Source: Pseudogymnoascus destructans (Eukaryota > Ascomycota > Leotiomycetes > Thelebolales > Thelebolaceae). From it: DNA of 64,000 bases. The stretch covers positions 186,001-250,000 of the forward strand of contig NW_020167547.1 of assembly GCF_001641265.1 (NCBI RefSeq), in the 5' to 3' direction. The notes below the pieces were generated by a model, which worked only from the letters and a program-made list of their open reading frames with translations, did not search any database and had not been told where the DNA came from. The position numbers and the translations under genes are program-made. Below are positions 1 to 10,160 of this stretch, piece after piece. Every line of letters begins with the position of its first letter. Position 1 is the first letter of the stretch.

Positions 1-284
1 ATGAGCAAAATCGACACAGAAAGGCCGGTGATAGCTGTGATAGTCGCCCATGATTTGCCCTTCGTCGCCGAGGCGCTGGAATCACTGCTCTGTATCTGCC
101 GCAATGACGTCGACGCCGGTGACAGAGGCGCAAGGCCTTCCTCTCCATCATATCGTGGAGTTCCGTATCGATGTGAGAGCAGTGGTGCGTTCTCTCCATC
201 CTCCCCGCGACGCTCTTCCGATGCTCTATTGGCCACCTCTTCGGAGTCGCCCAACAGCGGCCGGGATGAGTCGTCCGCCGGCAT
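1..284 (-). CDS. Membrane protein, N-terminal part (runs off window)
   Basis: The minus strand has an open frame starting at an ATG at 284-282 and continuing to the window edge (94 codons). It reads as an acidic, Ser/Pro-rich cytosolic tail (early motif PLLGDSEE, then APLLSHRYGTPRYDGEE) followed by a basic stretch (TKGKSWATI) and the beginning of a hydrophobic segment (ITGLSVSILLI) that looks like the first transmembrane helix. This layout fits fungal vacuolar or endomembrane proteins, for example single-pass LEA-domain proteins or an MFS transporter; the visible part cannot decide. It is divergent from the ornithine carbamoyltransferase gene and the two share a 569-bp intergenic region. The plus-strand frame over the same bases is its shadow. 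Confidence 0.6.
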   Translation of the reverse strand, partial: MPADDSSRPLLGDSEEVANRASEERRGEDGENAPLLSHRYGTPRYDGEEGLAPLSPASTSLRQIQSSDSSASATKGKSWATITAITGLSVSILL

Positions 285-853
285 CGTTCCGGTTGTCTTT
301 GTAAGCCCTTTGGTGTATCTTATGCGCTCATTCTGTGTGTAGCAATAGTGTTGAAAAAGCTACTTCAGTATATATATGCTCGTCAACGCCGTTACTTGTG
401 ATATTGATGATTAGAGTAGGTGTTTGGTGTGTTGAGGGTGAGGACGTTGATGATGCAACAGAGTACGGAGTACATGCACTGTGTTTGGAAACGCCATCCG
501 GCCGTGCGTGTGGTGGCCACTAAAGATCCGCCACTTATCGATAAGGAACCACTTTCGATAAGAGCGAACGCGGACGCTAGCAGGCACTGTCCCGGAAGCC
601 GGAACAAGATTCGCCGACCGTCCAGTGACCGACACCGGAATTCAGATTATACCCGAATAGTTGTACTCATCCGCAACATCCATGTTCATTCAACTACAAC
701 CACGACTATTTTGTTGATTCTCGCAAGAATTGAGGCACATTCACTAATATTGCGATACAAAAGCATTAAGAGTTCAATGTCAGTATTCTATTTCTTATTT
801 TCTTCTCCTTCTTCATCCAAGTTCTCAATTGACGTCTTAATTCTAGCTTCAAC
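285..853. other. Divergent intergenic region
   Basis: This is the putative bidirectional promoter between the membrane-protein gene and ornithine carbamoyltransferase. I see no gene in it. The last 100 bases before the ATG at 854 are pyrimidine-rich (runs of ttcttctcc), a common feature of fungal 5' leaders. I looked for a clear general-amino-acid-control element (TGACTC) and saw none. Confidence 0.5.
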
Positions 854-2031
854 ATGGCCAGTATGACTCTTCGTCCCGCCAGGACTACGCTCCGGTGTTT
901 ATCAAAACCACAATTGCGAACTTACTCAGGCCCTGCCAGTCCCGCGGACCCCGCCGTTTCTCCTTTCGCCCCTCGTCACTTTCTGTCCATTGCAGACCTC
1001 ACTCCGGCCGAGCTGGTTACCCTCGTGAGGAGTGCCAAGACACACAAGACCAATATCAAGAAGGGTCTCGTGCCCAAAAAAATTCAAGAATCTCTCAATG
1101 GCAAGACCGTAGCGATGATGTTCAACAAGCGAAGTACGAGGACTCGAGTCTCAACCGAAGCTGCAGTAGTCACCATGGGCGGCCACCCGATGTTCTTGGG
1201 CAAAGACGATATTCAACTTGGCGTGAGTCAACTCCTCTCCATCCCCTTTTACTCTGAAGATTCTTAACGCCATGGCTTTAGGTTAACGAGTCTCTCTATG
1301 ACACATCCGTCGTGATCTCCTCCATGACCTCCTGCATGGTGGTCCGCGCCGGCGAGCACAGCGAAGTCGCCGATCTCGCAAAGCACTCCTCTGTTCCCGT
1401 CATCAACGCTCTCACAAACGACTACCACCCTCTCCAAACCATCGCCGACTTCCTCACAATCCACGAAGCATTCCCTCCCACATCATCAGTCAAAGGTTCC
1501 CTCACAAACCCTTCTCTCGGGCTAGAGGGCCTCAAGATTGCGTGGATTGGCGACTCAAATAATGTTCTCTTCGACTTAGCCATCGCCTCTGTTAAGTTGG
1601 GAGTTGATATCTCTGTAGCTTCGCCCAAGGGCTTCACAATCCCACCACGAATGAAGGAGTTCATCCTCGCCTCCGCAAACGGAGTCTCAAACCCGGGCAA
1701 ACTAACCGAAACAAGCGTGCCAGAGGAAGCTATCAAGGACGCCGACATCCTTGTGACAGACACCTGGGTCTCGATGGGTCAGGAGGAGGAATATAAGAAG
1801 CGCCTGGAGGCCTTCGCTGGATATCAAATCACAAACGACCTCGCGAAACGCGGAGGCGCAAATGATGGCTGGAAGTTCATGCATTGCCTGCCCAGGCACC
1901 CGGAGGAGGTTGCGGACGAGGTTTTCTACAGCCCGAGGAGTCTCGTTTTCCCAGAGGCGGAGAACAGGCTGTACGCTGCAATTGCTGCGATTGAGGCATT
2001 TGTTGTGAACAAGGGGAAAATTGTAGAGTAA
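854..2031 (+). CDS. ARG3: Ornithine carbamoyltransferase, mitochondrial
   Basis: This enzyme makes citrulline from ornithine and carbamoyl phosphate in arginine synthesis, in the mitochondrial matrix. Exons are 854-1222 and 1282-2031; the 59-bp intron 1223-1281 has GTGAGT and TTTAG ends and keeps frame, giving 372 residues. The carbamoyl-phosphate signature STRTR is at residues 94-98, the HPLQ motif near 173-176, and the ornithine-loop HCLPRHPEEV at 324-333 with the catalytic Cys at 325. The first 35 residues are rich in Arg, Ser and Thr and acidic-poor, as expected of a mitochondrial presequence. Length matches fungal orthologues (arg-12, argB, ARG3). The start at 854 is the first ATG after the pyrimidine-rich leader. 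Confidence 0.96.
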
Positions 2032-2654
2032 GCGACGGTCCAGCGGTTGGGGATTGGAGTTCAGACAAAAGCATTTTGTGGTAGAAGGCGTCTTTATATA
2101 CCATGTACTTGAAGCTTTTTCACTATGGCCAGCACATCTCCCGTGAAATACTTCGCCTAAATATTGCTTCGAGGCGAATGTTGTTGAAGAATAATTAAAG
2201 GCAGACGCATTCACAGCACACATATGAAGATCCGCCGTTCAATCAGGGTGTTTCGGTACATTACAACTCCCGAAATGTATTCAGTTTATCTCACTTCTAT
2301 TGAGGTTTGTCAATTCTCATATTTCGTGTTGGCGTTGACTGCAATGAACTACGAGGTTACACCTGACGTCAGACGTCAGCAACGCTCCTTCGCCACATTA
2401 CATATCGATGACAACCATATGCGAGTATGATCTGCGATACTTAATAGGTATTGCTTTTTATAGAATTATTGTTGTACTATTCTTTCTGTCATTACCGGCA
2501 TAATCTATCTCTCCCATTCTATACCTACTCTTATTAACATTGATAGAGAATTGCTCCAAACCCACGGTATTCCATGGGCAACCCATCACCGGGAGGCCAT
2601 CAACAAGACGAATACTCTCGAGCGAGACCACGGTTTCCGTACGACTCTTAAGAG
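2032..2654. other. Intergenic region with an upstream in-frame mini-ORF
   Basis: This holds the 3' end of the ornithine carbamoyltransferase transcript and the leader of the next gene. A short frame (2574-2651, 25 codons then TAA) lies directly upstream of, and in frame with, the ATG at 2655, separated only by TAA GAG. It could be an uORF. No other gene is visible. Confidence 0.5.
2364..2371. promoter_or_regulatory. CRE/ATF-type octamer TGACGTCA
   Basis: A perfect TGACGTCA palindrome lies 284 bp upstream of the 2655 start, followed at once by a second, partial half-site (GACGTCAG). In fungi this octamer is bound by Atf1/Sko1-type bZIP factors. It could regulate the downstream gene; function is inference from the motif alone. 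Confidence 0.35.
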
Positions 2655-3822
2655 ATGTCGCGATATATAACTTCCATGCTCAACCCTTCGAGCCGTAACC
2701 CGCCATCATGGTCTGACTCTGCCCCCTCCTACAGCGACTACACACTCGATGAACGCTTTGAGCCAGCGTCCTCTCCCTCAATACACCAAGCCACCTCAGA
2801 AACTCCCAAGCCACGACCTCTCAGCTCAAACAACCCCTATAGGCAATTATTGGAACACTCACCTCCTCCAGAAGCTGCCTCGGGTATCAGTCTGTCCACG
2901 CCACCTCAACCCGCGACTCAACCCAGCCATCAAACCCTGCCTGCCTCGCCTACCCATCCCACCGAACGACGGCAATCGAGCCTCCCCCCTCAACAAACCC
3001 CCGCCGAACTCGCTGATCTCCAGGCGACGGCTGAAGCTGCACAGAGAGCCCCTGGATTCCTCTCACTTGACCGCGATCTCATCTTTCCCCCTCCTCCGTC
3101 TCAAGCTCTTTATTCTCTGACCTTTGCGCTATCTGCCAACGGCACATCGAATACTGTCCGACGCTCCGTCCCCGCCGTTATGCGGGCAGATGGGAGTCAG
3201 CGGTCTGAAGTCACCGATAAGGATCTCTATAACATCCGCCGCGATCCTATTTTGAATTCCTGCTTTACCATTGAAGGGAAGCGTCGGAGCACATTCCCAG
3301 GGACCTTGACTCTAAGATATCATGCAAACCTAATCAAAGGCCCGTACTGGGACTGCACGGTGGAGAAAACAGGAGAGTTGCTGATGCGGGGAAAAGGCGA
3401 GGAGTGGATAGATGGCCTAGGGCGGACCGTAGGTCGCGAGCCCGAAGGAATTTGTATGCGGAGGAAGAAGAGAAAGGCAATGGAGAAGGAGCATGAGAAG
3501 AGGACTCAGGGCCAAAACGTCGCGTGGAAGCCACAGGTTTTGGAGCTGGTGGGAGAGGGAAGGGGGAGAGCAGGCGGTGATGATAATAGTGAAGACGCCA
3601 AAGCTAGGATTAGGGACTTGCTCGTTACATGCTGGGTGGCCAAGTGCTGGGATGCCGAGAGAGTAGCCGCGATGCCAGAGCAGAGTGCGGCGGATGGTAC
3701 GTGGCCTTGTCGGCGTGGTTTTGCCACCTGATGTGCAGAAGTGGAAATAATACTAACGTAACCTAGGTTCACTTTGGAAACGAAGGTCTGAAGTTGCCCG
3801 AGGAACTGGTATATTATTCTAA
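2655..3822 (+). CDS. Uncharacterised fungal protein
   Basis: I do not recognise a named family. The proposed model has exon 1 2655-3696 and exon 2 3767-3822, joined across a 70-bp intron (donor GTACGT, branch-like TACTAAC, acceptor CCTAG) to give 365 residues. Without splicing the frame ends at 3731 with a different tail. The first 130 residues are a Pro/Ser/Thr-rich, probably disordered region. The middle (about 155-275) looks folded and carries aromatic motifs such as PYWDCTVEKTGEL and GEEWIDGLGR. A basic coiled stretch (MRRKKRKAMEKEHEKR) follows. No signal peptide or membrane segment is visible. It is likely a conserved ascomycete hypothetical protein. Confidence 0.75.
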
Positions 3823-3898
3823 TTGGGAGTATTCTAGCTTTTTTTCACCTCACCCACCGTTGCGCGCCATACCCAGTCCGAATGATGCTAGATAGTAG

Positions 3899-4237
3899 CT
3901 AGTAAACGTTTGCTAGTAACTCACTGTTTAAGCTGAATGTCGTGCTCTTACTTTGTGATTGTGAATGTTCTTCCTCTTCGCGATCCAGGCGATCCTCCTC
4001 CCGTTCGAGCTTCACCCAGTCGGGATGCTCAGGACCCATACAGTCACACTTTTCTTTCAAGTTGCGACGAACGCACTCGGCGCACCGCCGTGAATCATTT
4101 GGAGACGACACGCAAGTAATGTTTCGCCTCACGCAGTTCGAGCAAGAATCCATTTCGGGTAGTTCGTATCCGTGGTTCTTTATTCGACGGACAAGATCGT
4201 TGCGTTCCTGGAGTTTGCGGGCAGTGTCAGTAGGCAT
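3899..4237 (-). CDS. Small zinc-cluster/coiled-coil protein (transposon-associated family)
   Basis: This encodes 112 residues from the ATG at 4237. The frame is open to 4285, but the 4237 start is preferred because it aligns with the start of a broken relative at 36254. An N-terminal helix (ARKLQERNDLVRRIKNHG) is followed by two Cys triplets, CSNCVRRNITC and CAECVRRNLKEKC, which suggest one or two bound zinc ions. Then comes a PDWVKLEREEDRLDREEEE acidic coiled coil. The spacing resembles a Zn2Cys6 cluster but lacks the usual Lys/Arg pattern. It sits beside Copia debris, and its relative is embedded in transposons, so it may be a mobile-element passenger. Function unknown. Confidence 0.6.
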   Translation of the reverse strand: MPTDTARKLQERNDLVRRIKNHGYELPEMDSCSNCVRRNITCVSSPNDSRRCAECVRRNLKEKCDCMGPEHPDWVKLEREEDRLDREEEEHSQSQSKSTTFSLNSELLANVY

Positions 4238-4445
4238 GTTGCATGTTGAAGGACTCGCTGAGGAGCAGCAGAGTCCCGGGGGCATGGACGTACTTATAGG
4301 ATTCGAGACGAATGCCCAGGGGAAGGGAGCGAGTGTTACGACGGAACAAGAAGGCTGGCCAACTACAGGACAGGAAGGAGGGAGGTCGCATGAGACCGGC
4401 CCTGGTACCTGGAGGGGCAGCGGGGAATAGTAGTTCTGAAAGTAT

Positions 4446-4617
4446 CACGTGACGGACTCGCAGGATGATGAGAAGAGTCCTAAGAGTCCAGGACTCCGAG
4501 GACTCGAGTGAGTTCCCAGGAGTCCACTAGGCACGTGATGGACTCGCAGGATGATGAGAAGAGTCCTAAGAGTCCAGGACTCCGAGGACTCGAGTGAGTT
4601 CCCAAGAGTCCACTAGG
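4446..4617. repeat. Tandem duplication, 2 x 86 bp
   Basis: Two nearly identical 86-bp units begin at 4446 and 4532, each starting CACGTGA and rich in the motif GAGTCC/GGACTC. They differ at only a few bases. The unit directly abuts the conserved part of a Copia-type LTR and may be U3 enhancer-like sequence of that LTR. Confidence 0.85.
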
Positions 4618-4808
4618 CACGACGCCACTATATAAGTAGATAGTATTTCCTTAGATAGGAGCTTCGTGCTCAACTCAATACAGTATTTGTTATATACTAG
4701 TAACGTGTTACTTGAAGCCTTTGTGTCTGATCCCCTGCCTCCTCTGATAAGTAAACCTTTACGCAAGAGAACCTCTGTGTCTTCTATCGTTTAGAAGTCA
4801 GCGTTACA
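4618..4808 (+). repeat. 3' part of a Copia-type LTR
   Basis: This segment (TATA-like ACTATATAAGTAGATAG, ending TCAGCGTTACA) is closely repeated at 35828-36021 and, inverted, at 35356-35552. The shared end TTACA defines the LTR 3' boundary. Copia coding sequence starts at the very next base, so gag, protease and integrase have been deleted. Confidence 0.75.
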
Positions 4809-6317
4809 ATCGGCTTCAAAACAGCAGCTGAGAAGGAAATAAATGACCTTCGAAGACAGGGTACCTTTACATCTGTTCGAGATGAACAAACACATGCATT
4901 TGTAATACCTCTTATGTGGGTATTTACATACAAGTTTGACAATAGTGGCTTCCTTGTAAAATACAAGGCTCGACTTGTCGTGAGAGGAGATCTACAGCGA
5001 TACTCTATCCACGATGAAACATATGCAGCGACACTAGCATCGCGGACTTTCCGTGCACTCATGGCAATCACAGCCTACTTCGACCTCGACACTGATCAAA
5101 TGGATGCGATCAATGCATTCACAAATAGTCGCATTGACGAAGAAGTGTATGTGCGCTGCGCAGATGGATATAAAGAACAAGGGATGTGCTGGAAACTCAA
5201 CCGCGCCCTTTACGGATTACGACAGTCACCACTACTTTGGTTTCGTGACTTCTCAGAGACGTTAACATCTCTAGGTCTCACACAAGTTCCTGAAGCACAG
5301 TGTCTGTTCGTGTCCGACACCATAATAGTCTTCTTTTATGTCGACGACATCTGTATCCTCAGCCACCCAAGACATAAGCGTGAAGCAATAGACTTCCATA
5401 CAAAACTCATGGAGGCATACGAGTTCCGGGAAATAGGGGAACTAAATTGGTTCCTCGGAATTAGAATTGTACGAGACCGCACTCAGCGCAAACTTTGGAT
5501 GTGTCAAGATTCATATATTGAAAAGATTATTGCATCTTACAAGGTCACACAAACAAGGATGCCGCGGACACCAATGATCACAGTCGAACTTACCCCATAC
5601 AATGGGCAAGCAACAAAACAAGAGATTCATCTCTATCAACGGAAGATTGGATCAGTGAACTATGCCGCAGTCGTGACTAGACCTGACATAGCCCGCACAA
5701 CACAAAAACTAGCAGAGTTTCTCATCAACCCCGGACCAGACCACCATGCTGCAGCCGACCGGCTCTTGCTCTATTTGCAAGGCACGAAGAATTATGCACT
5801 TCAATATGGACCAAACATTGACGAACCACGCTTCCAATGTTCAAGTGATGCCTCATATGCAGATTGTGAGGAAACAAGACGAAGCACAGAAGGCTATCTG
5901 TTTACACTCTTTGGCGGCGCCATTGACTGGCGATGCACAAAGCAGAAAACTGTGTCAACTTCGACAACAGAAGCTGAGCTCCTTGCGCTCTCTCACTGCG
6001 CAAAACAACTGTACTGGTGGCAGCGATTCTTCTCTATGATAAAATTGGAACTGCACGAAGAATATACCCTACAATGTGACAACCTGCAAACTGTACGGCT
6101 CCTACTCAAGGAATCGCCCAAGCTCGTCACGAAGCTGAAGCACATCGACGTGCACTCCCACTGGCTACGACAAGAAGTTGAACACCAGAAGATTCATATC
6201 AACTGGATCACGACACATGAAATGCCTGCTGATGGATTTACAAAAGCACTCTCTCGACAGAAGCATGAAGATTTCATCAAGCATCTCAACTTGGTCGACA
6301 TTAGTCGTCTACTGTAG
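4809..6317 (+). pseudogene. Copia (Ty1/copia) reverse transcriptase-RNase H remnant
   Basis: One open frame runs from the LTR edge at 4809 to the TAG at 6315-6317; the first ATG is at 4914. It encodes the Copia reverse transcriptase (QMDAINAF, the catalytic YVDDICI, then FREIGELNWFLGI) and RNase H (SSDASYADCEETRRSTEGY, with TEAELLALSHCAKQ). The frame is undamaged, but gag, protease and integrase are missing, so the element is dead as a unit. The 5' junction is directly with LTR sequence, consistent with an internal deletion. Confidence 0.93.
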
Positions 6318-6735
6318 ATGACACCTTACAAAACCCGACCGGTACACATACAACACAAAAACCCGAGGAACACCAAAGTTCCACCACAACACCGAAGAAT
6401 TAGTCTTTTCTTTTAAGTTACTATTATTATTATTATTTATATAAACTGTAACACCTGGGGGGGTGTGTTATAATATACAGGGGCTACAGTAAGCGACCAC
6501 AGGTAGAACCACAGAAAAACTCTGCCCTTACGGCTAGAGGCCTCGAAGGGAAAAGAAAATTTACTCAACACAATATTCAGGCTGAGCACGTGACCGTATA
6601 ATAAATTAATTTTAGGAAGACTTGGGCGATAAGAAGCTTATCGACTTAGCGGCCGCCCGAAAATACCTTTCAATTGGTCCCTGCAAATAAATCCAAAATC
6701 TTCCCTTTCCTGTCGCAACAGCACTGTACAAGACC
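6318..6735. other. Copia 3' flank and MPP10 leader
   Basis: Up to about 6580 this holds AT-rich retroelement 3' sequence, including a possible LTR start (TGTAACACC at 6449) and fragments resembling LTR ends. From about 6610 it is the leader of the MPP10 gene. The LTR boundary could not be proved. Confidence 0.4.
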
Positions 6736-8982
6736 ATGGCACAGGTCTCCGGCAGCACGGCCTCGTCCATGACTTCGACATCACACACGATGACTGCCGA
6801 ACTCACGAACCAGAAACTGGGCGGTCCCAACTCGTCGTATTCCGCGTACGCGAAATCTCTTCTCCAGGCGCTGCAGCCGGAGAATCGGTACAAGTTCATA
6901 GCGCCCGAGAAGGAAATCTGCGAGGGGGCTTTGGATTTGGCGAAGACGACTTTGGATGGGTTTGCAGCGCAGCTGTATGATGAGCAGAACAAGAGGGTGG
7001 AGGAGGAGAGGAAGGATCGGAAGAGGAAGAGGGGCGAGGCTGCAGATGGCGGGGAGCTGCTGAAGATTAGGAAGGTACATACACAGGGATTTGCTGTGGA
7101 GCAGGTGTGGGAGCAGGCGAGGAGAGTTATTGATGCTTTGAGAGGAGATGTGGAGAGGGACTTGGATGAGCTGGCGCCCAGTGAGGGTGATGAAAGTGAG
7201 AGTGAAGATGGCGAAGAAGGTCAAGGTGATAGTGAGTTGGAGGGGATGGAATTCGGCGAAGACGGACTTGAGATCGGAAGCGAGGGTGATAGTGCAGAGG
7301 ACCAAGAGGAGGAGATGGGTGCCATGGAGGAGGGCGTTGACGACGATGAAGACGAAGAGGACATGGAGGCCATGATGGATGGCGAGGACGACTTCGAGGA
7401 TGAAGATGATGGGGATGCAGAGGATGATGGAGAGGAGGAAGAATTTGTCGAGGACCCTCACGGCCTGAACGACGGCTTTTTCTCGATCGACCAGTTCAAC
7501 AAACAAACCGAGTTCCTGGAATTGCAAGATACTGCTGCGGATCCATACACCGGAGAGGCTAGCGACGAAGAAGAAATCGACTGGGATGCCGACCCAATGA
7601 CTGCAGTGGCCGGAGCGGGCACGAAAAGCAAGAAATCGGCAGCAGCAGATGATGAAAGCGAGGAGGAAGATGAGAATGAGGACGAGGATGGCCCGACATT
7701 TGGTAACATGGACCTGAACGCCCCTGAAGGCGACAGCGACGAGGAAGAAGATGAGCACATGGAGAATCCCGTCGATGCCCCAGGAGATAACACCAACGAC
7801 ATTCTGTACAAGGACTTCTTCCAGCCTCCAGCACGCAAAGTTACCAAAGCCGAAAAGCAAGCTTCATATCTTGCAAGACAAGAGAAGAAGGCAAAAGCTC
7901 CCCCGGCAGACGATGAGCAGGATGTTGAGCGGGCGATGGCTGACGTTCGACGCGACCTTTTCGACGATGAAGAAGAAGATCGTACTGAGGATGATCTTTC
8001 GGATGTTGATGCAGCCGATCCCAAGTCGAGAAGGTCCGCTCACGAGCGCCGTCAAGCAAAACTCGCTGAAGAGATCCGTCGCCTTGAAGCAGCATCTGTG
8101 CAAAAGCGAGAGTGGACTTTGTCGGGTGAAGCAAGAGCTGCCGACCGCCCCCAGAACTCCCTTCTGGAACAGGACCTAGACTTTGAACGAACCGGCAAGC
8201 CAGTGCCAGTTATCACTGCAGAAGTCAGTGAAAGCATTGAGGAACTCATCAAGCGCCGTATCATCGCCCAAGAGTTTGACGAGGTCATCCGCCGTCGTCC
8301 CGACTCCGACTCGGTTCCTGACAATGCTCGCCGTGGCGCTTTCGAGCTCGAAGACACCAAAGCCCAGCAAAGTCTTGCTGAGATGTACGAAGAAGAGCAC
8401 GTCAAGGACAACAACCCTGACACATATATGAGCAAGGCCGATGACAAGCTGAAGAAGCAACATCTCGAAATTGAAGGGCTCTGGAAGGATGTTTGCGGCA
8501 AATTGGATGCACTCAGCAGCTGGCATTACAAGCCCAAGCCTCCTGCACCAAGCCTGACTGTCGTCGCTGATGTGGCGACCGTTAACATGGAGGACGCACA
8601 GCCTACGATGGCAAGCGGCATTACTGGCGCTGACAGCATGCTGGCACCTCAGGAGATCTACAAGGCTGGCAAGGATAAGAATTCAGTGGACAAGGGAGAA
8701 ATTGTGCCGAAGAGCGGTGCTCCTATCGCCAGACAGGAGATGACGAGGGTAGAGAAGCTCAGGAGGCGTAGACGCGAAAAGGAGAGGATTAAGAAGAGGG
8801 GTGGTGAGGTTCAGAACGCGAGACCTGAGGGCAAGAAGGCGAAGGCGAAGAGAGAGACGGTTGAAGAGCTTAAGAAGGCCGGAGTGAAGGTCATTGGCAG
8901 GAGAGGTGACATCAAGGATGTTGAGGGGAATAAGATCAAGGCCGCACAGATCACAAATGGTGCGAGTGGCTTCAAGTTGTAG
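6736..8982 (+). CDS. MPP10: U3 snoRNP protein MPP10
   Basis: This 748-residue, intronless protein is a component of the small-subunit processome that cleaves pre-rRNA with Imp3 and Imp4 in the nucleolus. It has a short N-terminal domain, then long acidic blocks (about 150-260 and 275-350), and conserved Mpp10 motifs: EEIDWDADPM, DILYKDFFQPP, the C-terminal LLEQDLDFERTGKPVPVIT, and IIAQEFDEVIRR. It ends in Lys/Arg-rich stretches (KLRRRRREKERIKKRGG) of nucleolar type. Length is usual for fungal Mpp10. It lies just downstream of the Copia remnant and appears undamaged. Confidence 0.96.
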   Translation: MAQVSGSTASSMTSTSHTMTAELTNQKLGGPNSSYSAYAKSLLQALQPENRYKFIAPEKEICEGALDLAKTTLDGFAAQLYDEQNKRVEEERKDRKRKRGEAADGGELLKIRKVHTQGFAVEQVWEQARRVIDALRGDVERDLDELAPSEGDESESEDGEEGQGDSELEGMEFGEDGLEIGSEGDSAEDQEEEMGAMEEGVDDDEDEEDMEAMMDGEDDFEDEDDGDAEDDGEEEEFVEDPHGLNDGFFSIDQFNKQTEFLELQDTAADPYTGEASDEEEIDWDADPMTAVAGAGTKSKKSAAADDESEEEDENEDEDGPTFGNMDLNAPEGDSDEEEDEHMENPVDAPGDNTNDILYKDFFQPPARKVTKAEKQASYLARQEKKAKAPPADDEQDVERAMADVRRDLFDDEEEDRTEDDLSDVDAADPKSRRSAHERRQAKLAEEIRRLEAASVQKREWTLSGEARAADRPQNSLLEQDLDFERTGKPVPVITAEVSESIEELIKRRIIAQEFDEVIRRRPDSDSVPDNARRGAFELEDTKAQQSLAEMYEEEHVKDNNPDTYMSKADDKLKKQHLEIEGLWKDVCGKLDALSSWHYKPKPPAPSLTVVADVATVNMEDAQPTMASGITGADSMLAPQEIYKAGKDKNSVDKGEIVPKSGAPIARQEMTRVEKLRRRRREKERIKKRGGEVQNARPEGKKAKAKRETVEELKKAGVKVIGRRGDIKDVEGNKIKAAQITNGASGFKL

Positions 8983-9341
8983 AGGGGCAGTGTGTGGTTA
9001 AGGAATTTCTGGAGTTTCAAGCGTTAGGATAGGTGTTTTATAGAAGAATAATGTGTTCTTTATAAGGATGCCATTTAACAACTATATATACAATGCGATT
9101 GTGTTTATTGCGAGTTGATAAGGCCAGTTTTGGTGAGCTTTCTTGCAAAGGGACAATCTCGGGAGCATTGCAATTAAGTGACGCTCATTGGTCCACACAT
9201 TTTAGCGTTCTTTACACCGAGCATCATTGAATCTTCAGAGCCTCCAGTTCGCGACGTCGATCCAAACGCCCCTCGCTTTCCATCCCGTGCGGTCCCTCGA
9301 TTCCCTTTCCTCTGCCAATATACAATAGTGGCACAGACAAG

Positions 9342-10160
9342 ATGCTGTCGTCCGCACGGCCTGCTGCCGCATTGGCCCTCCGTGGTAAGCTTGCCTCCAC
9401 CACAGTCCGCGTCGCCACAAATCCTAACTTCTCCGGTGTAGCCAAACCCACATCTGCCATTGTCCCGTATAGGTCAATTGCCGCGATCTCGTCCTCGGCA
9501 TCGAAGACTGCGAGCGTGCTCACCTCACAAAATGCGTCGGGCTTTCCGCTGGGCGTGACCGGGAAGCCGAAGCGGGAGGTGCTGTTGCCCAGCCAGGAGC
9601 CGAAGAAGGGTGCCATGCAATACGCATTGTACGTGCTCAATTCCCCGATACCTATATACCGTGGTACACTTGTGTACGTTGCCAGTTTCCAGCTAACCCC
9701 TCCTTCCAGAACAACCCTCGATCAAGTTGCCAACTGGGCTCGCCAATCCTCCTTATGGCCCATGACCTTCGGTCTCGCCTGCTGCGCCGTCGAAATGATG
9801 CATCTCTCCACCCCACGATACGATCAGGATCGCCTTGGTATCATTTTCCGTGCCTCGCCGCGTCAGTCCGATGTCATGATTGTTGCCGGGACTTTGACAA
9901 ACAAGATGGCCCCGGCCTTGAGACAAGTCTACGATCAGATGCCTGAGCCGAGATGGGTCATCTCCATGGGAAGCTGTGCCAACGGCGGTGGATACTACCA
10001 CTACAGCTACAGTGTGACGAGAGGGTGTGATCGCATCGTTCCCGTGGATATTTACGTTCCTGGATGCCCACCTACTTCTGAAGCTTTGATGTACGGCGTT
10101 TTCCAGCTCCAGAAGAAAATGAGACATACGCGCATTACGAGGATGTGGTACAGGAAGTAG
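9342..10160 (+). CDS. NDUFS7: NADH:ubiquinone oxidoreductase 20-kDa subunit (NDUFS7/PSST)
   Basis: This nuclear-encoded core subunit of mitochondrial complex I carries iron-sulphur cluster N2 next to the quinone site. Exons are 9342-9628 and 9710-10160. The intron 9629-9709 (GTACGT...TTCCAG) is 81 bp with no in-frame stop, so an unspliced reading adds 27 spurious residues exactly at the start of the conserved core. The spliced protein has 245 residues: a presequence of about 60-75 residues, then LTTLDQVANWARQSSLWPMT. Cluster ligands are Cys120, Cys121 (LACCAVEMM), Cys185 (GSCANGG) and Cys215 (PGCPPTSEA). It ends with the conserved MWYRK. Confidence 0.97.
   Translation: MLSSARPAAALALRGKLASTTVRVATNPNFSGVAKPTSAIVPYRSIAAISSSASKTASVLTSQNASGFPLGVTGKPKREVLLPSQEPKKGAMQYALYVLNSPIPIYRGTLVYVASFQLTPPSRTTLDQVANWARQSSLWPMTFGLACCAVEMMHLSTPRYDQDRLGIIFRASPRQSDVMIVAGTLTNKMAPALRQVYDQMPEPRWVISMGSCANGGGYYHYSYSVTRGCDRIVPVDIYVPGCPPTSEALMYGVFQLQKKMRHTRITRMWYRK

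Noticed and set aside
1..342. Plus-strand open frame at the window start
   Set aside because: The minus strand gives a better protein (acidic tail then membrane helix from ATG 284); the plus frame has no features and is its shadow.
7148..8526. Long frames opposite and beside MPP10
   Set aside because: Shadows of the strongly biased acidic MPP10 coding sequence.
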